Assembly (NCBI GenBank): GCA_003013855.2 | Contig: PVNU02000868.1 | Coordinates: forward strand, 124,001-188,000 | Source of the DNA: Liriodendron chinense | Lineage: Eukaryota; Streptophyta; Magnoliopsida; Magnoliales; Magnoliaceae | Length of the DNA: 64,000 nt | Direction of reading: 5' to 3' | In this document: in pieces, positions 56,028-64,000 of the stretch | Position numbering within the stretch: position 1 is the first letter of the stretch | Layout of the letters: each line of letters starts with the position of its first letter | Position numbers and translations under genes: made by a program | The notes under the pieces: model-generated | The model's input: the letters and a program-made list of their open reading frames with translations, nothing else | Databases searched by the model: none | What the model was told of the DNA's origin: nothing

Positions 56028-57619
56028 ATGACTACGCTGGTACAAAAGCAATTACTTACTCTAATGGCACCTAGGCCTCCTCCTTATCCTCTGCCACCAA
56101 ATTACCGAGAAAATGAGTATTGCGCCTATCATCAAGGACGTGGCCACGCCACTGATCGATGCTATACTTTGAAGAATGCCATACAAGACCTGATTGATGA
56201 CCGCAAGATCGTTATCTCGGTCCCTGGAACTTCTCCAGCAGCTTCCACCAACATCCTTCAGAATCCTCTGCCTCAACATCCGACGGACCCCAGTTCGTCT
56301 CGTGGCCCTGCAGTCAATAGTATAGAAGAAGGGGACCATCTCGATCGCTTCTTCTCCCCCATCCAATCCATTCATGCCTACACCTATGGGCTGACAAATC
56401 CTCCTCCAATCTTGCAAGAGGCAAGTCCCTTCCCTCCTTCAATCTCCGAGCCAGTAGTACTCGAAGGAGCACCTCCATATGATATACCAGTTGTTCAAGG
56501 GGCACCTTACAACCATTCAAGCTGGGAACCAGTCGTCCTGGAAGGAGCACAATCATACATTGAGCCCACATACGAACCTGTCATCTTGCAAGGGGCAACT
56601 CCAGAACAATCCAATCCGCAATGGAAGGATTACACTCATCAGCAGCAAGAGCCCGTTGTCTTGGAAGGAGCTCTTCCAGTCAAGCCTGTCATATTGCAAG
56701 GGGCAAGTCCCGGAGGCGTATCAATCACGCTACGGCAGCTCGGACGAACAGAGAAACCTCCTGCCATATCAAGAGGACCAGTATTCATTCCATGGGAGCC
56801 TCCCGCCCCAGGAACAGTCAAGCCAGGACCACGACCTTATGTGGTCTATGAAGACAAGCCTCGATACTACCCCTTCAGCACAGGCAACAATGTAGTCCTC
56901 AAGGCAAAAGCTCCATACGAGGAAGATCTGGTACCCACACAAGCACCGTTGCAAGAGCCGGTGGTCCTAGAAGGCAAGGGTGAGGAAAATTATAAAGAGG
57001 TCCCATGGCACTATCCAGAATGCGCAGAAGTGGGGAACATGAATCCCAACGGGCGTTGCATCCGAAGAGATAATCAAAACAGAGGAGATCCCAAAGGCGT
57101 CCTCTCAGGCCTCGGCAGCAAAAATGAAGCCGCATACGATGTGGCGACTCAGCTCAAGTCAATCCCTGCACAAATCTCAGTATGGGAGCTACTCTGCACA
57201 TCTCGCATACACCGAGAAATGTTTGCCAAGACCTTGAACGATGCTCACGTCTCCTCTGATACGGCACCAGAAATGATAGCTTTGATGATTGGACAACTCC
57301 TGGCTCCGCGCGCCATCACCTTCACTGATAATGAGTTGCCACCAGAAGGACGAGATCATGGGCGATCCCTCAACATAGCCTTACGATACAAAGACCTCTG
57401 TGTTCCGCTGGTCCTTATCGATAATGGCTCAAGCTTAAATGTCTGCCCACTCAAGACCGCGGAACGTCTGGGAATCAGTCCTTCTTCATTCCGACCCAGC
57501 ACCATATGCGTCAGAGCATTCGACAACACCCGCCGATCAGTGGAAGGGGAGGTCGACATAGAGGTACAGATAGGTCCGGAAGTCTCCACCATCACATTCC
57601 AAATCTTGGATATATCAGC
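56028..57619 (+). pseudogene. Element C gag C-terminus and protease (cut by solo LTR)
   Basis: Same frame as gag. The Cys/His knuckle CAYHQGRGHATDRC opens it. A spacer follows in which PV(V/I)L(E/Q)GA recurs about six times (56450-56720). Then the protease with LIDNGSSLNVCPLKTAERLG, the usual Tat active-site form. The fold is cut after LDISA at 57619 by the solo LTR; it resumes at 59023 with SFNMLLGRPWLH. Confidence 0.85.
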
Positions 57620-57833
57620 TCTTGAACCTCCGATTTATACATTGCATTGCCCATTACACTACATAGTTTGCATGATTTTCATGGTTTAAAGGCCCACCTA
57701 ACCCGTGTTTCTGTGATTGTAGGGATGAGAGTGGATTTCATCAAATTGGAGCCAAAAGAATGTATTTGAAGACATTGCATGAAGTCCTAGGATGGACCAA
57801 TGAAGAAAAGAAGAAAAAGTGGAAGAAAAACAA

Positions 57834-58119
57834 GGCTGACCGGTCGTCTGACCGGTCAGCCACATAAAAGAAGTAAATGGAAGGAGGCCGACCGGTCTTG
57901 ACCGGTCGGCCAGGAAGGCTGGACATATTGCAAAAGATATGCCGACCGGTCATGACCGGTCGGCTATAGGCACTGGATGAAGGATAAATCAGCCCGACCG
58001 GTCATGACCGGTCGGGCATGCACGCTGGACGCGGATAGATCTGTCCGACCGGTCATGACCGGTCGGATGCACTCGCTGGATGGTTTAAAAAGTTAGTCCG
58101 ACCGGTCACGACCGGTCGG
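57834..58119. repeat. Six-copy palindrome array, ~52-bp period
   Basis: Copies at 57834-57861, 57886-57911, 57941-57964, 57992-58017, 58044-58067 and 58098-58119. The core is CCGACCGGTC and its complement around AT, CG, TT or a 4-nt centre. Centres are 51-54 bp apart. The base pair just outside the core varies but stays complementary (G:C, C:G, T:A) in three copies. Confidence 0.95.
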
Positions 58120-58215
58120 CTCTGCGTAAGAAGAATCCTTTCTAATTCGGGACTCCGAAAATTGCTACGCAAGGCGTAGGATTTCGCAGAATCCGACGCA
58201 AGGGAGGATTGTTGC

Positions 58216-58223
58216 TATAAAAG
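58216..58223 (+). promoter_or_regulatory. TATA box of the inserted solo LTR
   Basis: TATAAAAG about 97 bp after the last palindrome; it suggests that the array lies in U3 as an upstream control region. Confidence 0.6.
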
Positions 58224-58383
58224 ACCACCTAGGGGCTCTCCCTAAGGTATCAGAGAAGAGAAGGAAAGTGAGTTTGGAGGCTGAAGGCGACTGTGGAGCG
58301 TCTGCAACATCTATTTTCGAGTTTTTCTAGTTTTATGCTTTATTTTTGAGTTTTTAGTTGTAGCATGACTATGCTCGGCTAAA

Positions 58384-58407
58384 ACCTCTCAGCTAAGGCT
58401 GAGAGGT
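58384..58407 (+). other. Perfect hairpin in the solo LTR
   Basis: ACCTCTCAGC and GCTGAGAGGT around TAAG, a 10-bp stem with a 4-nt loop, about 160 bp after the TATA box and so likely in the transcribed part. Role unknown. Confidence 0.7.
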
Positions 58408-59022
58408 GAAGCTTGTAGCCAATTCTATGTTAATTTCAGTTTGATTCAAGTATTTTTCCAATTCAAAGTTGATTTTTCTTATGTTTCAGTCCAATAGGTG
58501 ATAGTTTGAGATGTCTTATCTGAGTTTATGTGCTCCGGACATGAATTCCTTTTAATTCTCTGAGATTATCACAGGTTGCTTGTTTAGATTCGAATTATAG
58601 TAATCCTTGAGCAGGCCATAGTCCATAGGCATGGCTGTTACTCCGCAGGCTATGAATTTGAATTCTACATTGATTGAATGGATTTGAACTTGGAAGTTCA
58701 ACTTGAATTGGATGAATGTGCGTGAATGCTTTATTTTCCAATTAGATGAGAGATAGGACTTCAAATCTAATTGTGTTCTCTACTTGGATTGACTGAATTG
58801 ACATAGGATTGCTACAAGTGGATCCTTGAAAGCCTTAGTACATTATATCTCTGATTTTTCATAAATTTCTTGTTTTAAGTAAACACCATTGAATCTGAAT
58901 TTCCTTTATTAAACTAAGTTGCTGGAGTGATTTGAGAGCAGTTACTGTTTCCCTGTGGATCGACCTCGGTCTTACCGAGATTTATTACTACATCGCAGCC
59001 TTACACTTGAGGCGAGCGAACA

Positions 59023-60294
59023 TCAGCCTCTTTCAACATGTTGCTCGGACGACCGTGGCTGCACAAGGTTGGAGCTGTGCCATCAACCCTGCATCAACGA
59101 GTAAAGTATATCTATGGAAATCAAGTGATTTCTATCCATGCAGAGAAGGAGCTCATCATTCCTTCTAATGCTGCTGCCACTGAACCAGACATCCCGGTCA
59201 TTGATATCTAGCACTCTGAAGAAGACATCCCGTTTCACAGTTTCGAATTCGAGACTGTGAACTCTATCGCCAATCCAGAACCGATAAGGGTGGACCGTGT
59301 CTTTTCGCCGGCAGAGCGTCTGAGCCTCAAATACCGAATGAAGAATCACTTCAAGTCCAGAAAGGTACCGCTGATATATAACCAACGCAAATGGAGACTC
59401 GGATACAAGGCAACCTTCATGGACAAAAGAAAGAAGAAATTTCGGTGCTCACCCATCCAGTTCGTCAAGCCAGGAGAACCTTGTAAAGATCCAAGAGGGA
59501 ATCAACCGACTGCACTACACAAAGGCCTCCCGATGAGCCTAGCTTGGGCCACGTGGCCCCCCATTCGATGGGATCAGATTCTCGAACCATCTAAACCTCC
59601 AGAAGAGGAAGAAAAAGATGAAGACGAAGAAGGAAGTCAAATACAGCACCTTCAAGACCAGGTTACTCTGACACCTGTTCTCAACCAGGGGCACAACCTG
59701 CCCACTTCAGCATCAATCAACCAGGGGCACAACCTGCCCACTTCAGCATCAATCAACCAGGGGCACAACCTGCCCGCTTCAATTTCAACCAGTCAGGGGC
59801 ACAACTTGCCCATCTCAGCACCAATTAGCAAGGGGCACGACTTGCCCATCTCTGCAAAGTCAACATCATCAATCATCAGCCAGGGGCAGAAGCAGCCCAT
59901 CCATTGGACCAAGAAAGGGAAATGGCCAGCCCTAGATTGGTCTGATGTCCAGGTTCCAAACTTGTGTCTCACTGTGGAACCAGACGAACTGCAATGCGAG
60001 GTAAGTGATTCGGGAGAGACTGAGTACGACTCAGATCTCGAACCTGACCAGCAAGAAGTCATGGTCATTGGGCCAGACCATGATTCTTCGCCCAAATCAT
60101 CAACCCCCACCTCTTCAGGGGAGGAAGTGTGGGGTCCTGAATGGTCATCTGTTCCCCTCACTTTTGAATCAGCCAAAGAGCCATCTGAGGGCTCTGGCTT
60201 CCAAAAAAACTGCCTGTTTAAGCAGCGACCGGAACTTTGGAACAAGTTGGGATCAATCATGGTCTGCAATGCCCGCTTGTTCAAAGTCCTGTGA
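59023..60294 (+). pseudogene. Element C protease C-terminus and linker
   Basis: Resumes with NMLLGRPWLHKVGAVPSTLHQ, with an in-frame TAG after VIDI at about 59209. The following 345-codon linker is charged and carries NQGHNLPTSASI-type repeats about five times (59686-59850) before ending in TGA 60292-60294. A frame change to the next part follows; whether by indel or by an intron, as in Ogre elements, cannot be settled. Confidence 0.75.
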
Positions 60295-60661
60295 ATTTCG
60301 AAAATCCAAAAAAATAAAAAACTTTCAAAAGCCAAAAACATCTAGTATTTCCATTTCAGAAAAATCTCAAAAACCAAAAAACACTCCTTTTCCTGCATTC
60401 AATAGTGTGCCAAGTTCGTCTAAAGAGTCGCATGAGTTTGAGGTCGAATCAAATGATTTCAGCATCGAATTAGACTTCGAACTCATGGGTCTGGACGAAG
60501 CTCGGGACGAGGAAGATGATGATCCTGCTCCCGAACTTGAGGATCTCCTCAAAAAGTTCGAATCCAAAGCCAATGTTGTAGCCGATGATTTCGAGGTAGT
60601 AAACTTGGGGACACCTGAGATCCCTAGGGAAGTACGCATCGGAAAAATCGTTGCCACCTGA
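60295..60661 (+). pseudogene. Element C pre-RT acidic segment
   Basis: A different frame from the linker and the RT. Acidic (DEARDEEDDDPAPELEDLL) and ends with VVNLGTPEIPREVRIGK, a motif that precedes RT in Tat elements. A run of five A at 60643-60647 appears to have one base extra, which throws the frame off just before LPPEMKQK. Confidence 0.65.
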
Positions 60662-62879
60662 GATGAAACAGAAAATGATAGAGTTCCTAGCTCCAAGATT
60701 GTCCAACTTCGCGTTCTCATATGAAGACATGCCGGGGCTCGATGAAGAGCTCTTTGTACACCATCTGCCAACCAAGGCAGATATGAAGCCAGTGAAGCAG
60801 AAACTTCGAAGAATGAAGCCAGAGTGGGCCCTGAAAGTCCGAGATGAAGTCATCAAGCAGTACAACGCGGGATTCTTGGTAGTCTCCAATTACCCTGAAT
60901 GGCTCGCCAACATCGTACCAGTACCGAAGAAGGATGGCAAGGTTCGAATGTGCATCGACTTCCGAGATCTCAACAAAGCCAGTCCAAAAGATGACTTCCC
61001 TTTGCCACATATCGACACTCTGGTCGACAACACTGCTGGATACAAGGTCTTCTCATTCATGGACGGGTTCTCAGGTTACAATCAGATTAAAATGGCCGTC
61101 GAAGATCGTGAGAAGACAGCATTTATCACTCCCTGGGGAACCTTCTGTTACAGGGTAATGCCGTTCGGTCTGAAGAACGCAGGAGCAACATATCAGCGAG
61201 CAATGACAGCATTATTCCACGACATGATGAACAAGGAGCTCGAAGTATATGTGGACGACATGATCGTCAAATCTCGCACAATTGAAGGACACTTTGAAGA
61301 TCTGAAGAAGTTATTCAACAGATTAGAAAAGTACAAGCTCCGCCTCAACCCTCAGAAATGTGTCTTCGGTGCAATGGGAGGTAAGCTCCTCGGCTTTATG
61401 GTGAGCGAGGATGGCATCAGGGTCGACGAGACCAAAACCAGAGCAATCATCGAGATGCCCCCTCCTAGAACAGAGAAAGAAATTCATGGCTTCCTCGGCA
61501 GAATTCAATACATCAGTCGCTTCATCGCACAGCTCACACCTATCTGTGAGCCCATATTCAAGCTCCTTCGGAAGAACGTCCCAAAAGAATGGAATGATGA
61601 TTGCCAAGTCGCCTTCGACCGCATCAAGAAATATCTCATGAATCCTCCAGTCCTAGTGCCTCCCACTCCTGGACGACCACTATTGTTATACATCTTGGTA
61701 GCAGCAGAAGCCATTGGCTGTGTCCTCGGCCAACACGACGAAACCGGGAAGAAGGAACAAGCAATATACTATTTGAGTCGAAAGTTCACCGACTACGAGA
61801 CCAGGTATTCCCTGATCGAGAAGACTTGCCTCGCCCTAGTCTGGGCAACTCAGCGACTCCGTCAATACATGATTGCATTCCCTATTCTCCTTCTCGCTCA
61901 CATGGATCCGCTCAAGTACCTGTTCGAGAGACCGGCACTCACTGGAAGGATAGCTAAATGGCAGCTACTCTTGTCTGAGTTTGACATCACCTATGTCACT
62001 CAAAAGGCGATCAAGGGACAGGCCCTCGCCGATCATCTTGCGGCTCACTCTCTCCTGGACTATCAGCCGCTCAAGACATTCTTCCCTGATGAAGATCTCT
62101 TGCTCATTGAAGAGGAAGAAAAGAAGAAAAAAGATGAGTGGACGTTATTCTTCGACGGCGCAGCAAACTCTAAAGGGAGTGGTATTGGAGCAATCCTCTA
62201 CTCTCCAGACGATGTCCCTATTCCTATCTCGAGGCGCATCGCATTCGAGTGCACCAACAACATGGCAGAGTACGAAGCATGCATCGCTGGCTTAAGGGAA
62301 GCCATAATCTTGGGCGTCAACAAGCTACGAGTATTTGGAGACTCACAACTTATCATCAATCAGACCAATGGCGAATGGAAGACCAAGGATGAGAAGTTGA
62401 TACCATATCATGTGTATCTTGACAATCTGATCGAAGAATTCAAGGAAATCACCTTCTCATACATGCCCAGAACCAAGAACCAGTTCGCAGATGCTCTCGC
62501 CACGCTCGCATCAATGCTCGAGATCCCAAAAGGAGCTTCAGAATGGGAGCTCACAGTCGAAATTCAAGAAGAACCTGCTTTTTGCCTACAAATAGAAGAA
62601 GCCGAAGCTGCCCCTGACAAACCCTGGTATGCCGACATCAAGCAATATCTCGAAACCCAGGAGTATCCAGAGTCAGCAACAGTAACAGATCGCCGAACCA
62701 TTCAGCGTTTGGCCGGCCAGTTCACCATCAGTGGCGAAGTTCTTTACAAGCGATCCTATAATCACATCCTCCTTCGATGCGTCGATGAAACAGAAGCTGC
62801 AAAGATCATGGAAGAAATACACGAAGGAATCTGTGGCCCACACATGAATGGGCACATGATGGCGAAGAAGATTCTATGA
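60651..62879 (+). pseudogene. Element C reverse transcriptase and two RNases H
   Basis: Open 742-codon frame. RT has FRDLNKASPKDDFPLP, SFMDGFSGYNQI, MPFGLKNAGATYQRAM and YVDDMIV (61247-61267). Gypsy RNase H (YYLSRKFTDYETRYS) runs to about 62080. The archaeal-like RNase H has FFDGAANSKGSG, NNMAEYEAC, FGDSQLI and FADALATLAS. The integrase zinc finger begins, then TGA at 62877-62879 (one base from CGA) stops it. Apart from that stop and the missing upstream frame, this segment looks little damaged. Confidence 0.9.
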
Positions 62880-63875
62880 CTCGGCTACTATTGGCTCACC
62901 ATGGAGACAGACTGTTGCCAGCACGTCAGAAAATGCTTCAAGTGTCAGGAGCATGCGAATCAAATCCATGCCCCATCATCAGAGTTATACAACCTGACCA
63001 CCCCCTGGCCCTTCTCCATGTGGGGACTCGACATCATCGGCAAGATCAGTCCCAAAGCATCAAATGGTCACGAATACATACTTGTGGCAGTCGACTACTT
63101 CACCAAGTGGGTAGAGGCAGCCTCCTACACCACGATTGCAGCATCTCAAGTGATCAAATTCATGAAGAACAACATCATATGCCGGTATGGAATCCCTAAT
63201 GCTATCATCACAGATAATGGGACCCCGTTCGTCAACAAGAAGATGGATGACTTCCTCAGCAAGTTCAAGATCCAACGTCATCGATCAAGCCCCTACCGTC
63301 CCCAGATGAATGGTGGGGTGGAAGCCGCAAACAAGACAATCGTCAGGATACTTGAGAAGATGGTCGTGACCTATCGAGATTGGTCAGATATGCTCCCATA
63401 TGCACTTTGGGCCTATCGAACGTCTGTACGGTCTGCTACGGGCGTTACTCCTTTCGAACTTACTTATGGAATGGAGGCAGTCCTACCGGTCGAAGTGGAA
63501 ATACCATCGCTACGAGTGTTATTAGAAAGCGGAATTGAAGAAGGAGAATGGCAACGGGCCAGATTCGATCAGTTGCAGCTAGCAGATGAAAAGCGCATGC
63601 GTGCACTAAGTCATTCACAGTGTTATCAGAAAAGGATCGCTCGGGCTTACAACAAGAGAGTCCGAAAAAGGAGCTTCAAGGTAGGCAATATGGTCATGAA
63701 GAAGGTTCTACCGTCGCACCTTCCAGATCCCAGAGGAAAGTTCAAACCCTCGTGGGACGGGCCGCTGATCATCAGAGAAGTACTTCCCGGAGGCGCCCTC
63801 AGACTCACCAGCATGAGAGGGGTGGATCTTCCTGAGCCAACCAACGCCGACAACGTGAAGATCTTTCACGGGTAA
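62880..63875 (+). pseudogene. Element C integrase
   Basis: Continues in the same frame as pol after the stop. Zinc-finger cysteines in CCQHVRKCFKCQEHA; catalytic Asp in WGLDIIGKI, Asp in IITDNGTPF, Glu in NGGVEAANK. The C-terminal domain ends KIFHG at 63875. The catalytic residues are intact, so only the TGA at 62877 separates it from the upstream part. Confidence 0.9.
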
Positions 63876-64000
63876 GTTATTCTGACCTTATCAAAGGTTA
63901 CTTTAATAGAGCTGAAGTCAAGAGGTCAAAGCTAAGATCTCTGAGAAATCATTTCCGTCCACCAACAAGTGTTTCAAATAAGGGGATTCAAAAAAGAGGA
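63876..64000 (+). other. Start of element C 3' non-coding region
   Basis: Nothing is recognised in it; the 3' LTR would lie beyond the window. Confidence 0.6.

Larger units (their letters stand above)
57620..59022 (+). repeat. Solo LTR inside element C protease (1.40 kb)
   Basis: Flanked by TCAGC at 57615-57619 and 59023-59027. The ends TCTTGAACC and GCGAACA suggest mutated TGTT/AACA termini. It contains a palindrome array, TATAAAAG at 58216 and a late CCTGTGGATCGACCTCGG segment like those near the 3' end of some plant LTRs. No coding sequence. Orientation is taken from the TATA box. Confidence 0.75.
52252..64000 (+). mobile_element. Tat-lineage retrotransposon C (3' LTR beyond window)
   Basis: LTR, tRNA-Arg primer-binding site, gag, protease, RT, two RNases H and integrase on the plus strand. 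The window ends in the 3' non-coding part. Stops in gag (54903 and 55950), a solo LTR in protease, a stop at about 59209, two frame changes before RT and a stop in pol (62877) make it defective. It differs in sequence from A and B and so is another family. Confidence 0.85.

Noticed and set aside
57834..58119. CRISPR array
   Set aside because: Even spacing and palindromic repeats look similar, but this is plant LTR sequence with short symmetric repeats, similar spacers and no cas genes.
58384..58407. Rho-independent terminator
   Set aside because: The stem-loop is perfect but lacks a T-run and the DNA is eukaryotic.

Overview
This is nuclear DNA from a flowering plant. It has intron-bearing genes with GT-AG splice sites, plant-type Ty3/gypsy retrotransposons, plant MITEs and long AT-rich intergenic stretches, and no bacterial operon structure. 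A woody angiosperm with a repeat-rich genome, perhaps a magnoliid, would fit, but the species assignment is only an impression.

Bases 1-20232 hold two related Ty3/gypsy elements of the Tat lineage, both on the minus strand. Each has gag, protease, reverse transcriptase, two RNases H in tandem (the Tat hallmark) and integrase. Element A (1-10217) appears to be inserted into the 3' non-coding region of element B (10218-20232). Element B in turn interrupts an older chromovirus on the plus strand (20233-27251). That chromovirus is also split by a 3.76-kb solo LTR (20384-24142) flanked by perfect 5-bp target duplications. The region is therefore a nest at least three levels deep. Both Tat elements carry a ~40-nt tRNA-Arg-like 3' half at the primer-binding site.

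Bases 27252-48660 are the gene island, with two recognisable host genes that converge. One is a six-exon amino acid permease of the AAP family (plus strand, 30507-38840) with a single-base frameshift in its last exon. The other is a three-exon LigB/DODA-type extradiol dioxygenase (minus strand, 45215-40995) that looks intact. Their introns and flanks are packed with short transposons: a family of 370-500-bp fold-back elements with 8-11-bp target duplications (Mutator-like in style), two hAT-like MITEs with 8-bp duplications, and a broken RTE-type LINE. One fold-back element lies about 75 bp upstream of the permease start codon and carries two TGACGTCA sites.

Bases 48660-52040 hold a degenerate transposon-borne gene with DUF1985-like, coiled-coil and Ulp1 (C48) protease-like segments, bracketed by arrays of short ATCGCCGATA-type repeats.

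Bases 52252-64000 hold a third Tat element (C, plus strand) with a 1.55-kb LTR, a tRNA-Arg primer-binding site and gag-pol broken by several stops and frameshifts. A 1.4-kb solo LTR is inserted in its protease region. That solo LTR carries the most striking structure in the window: six 22-26-bp palindromes spaced about 52 bp apart just upstream of a TATA box. The LTR of element C carries a tandem array of W-box cores upstream of its own TATA box.

Most protein-coding potential is decayed retrotransposon. Only the dioxygenase, and possibly the permease if its frameshift is a sequencing error, are likely host proteins.
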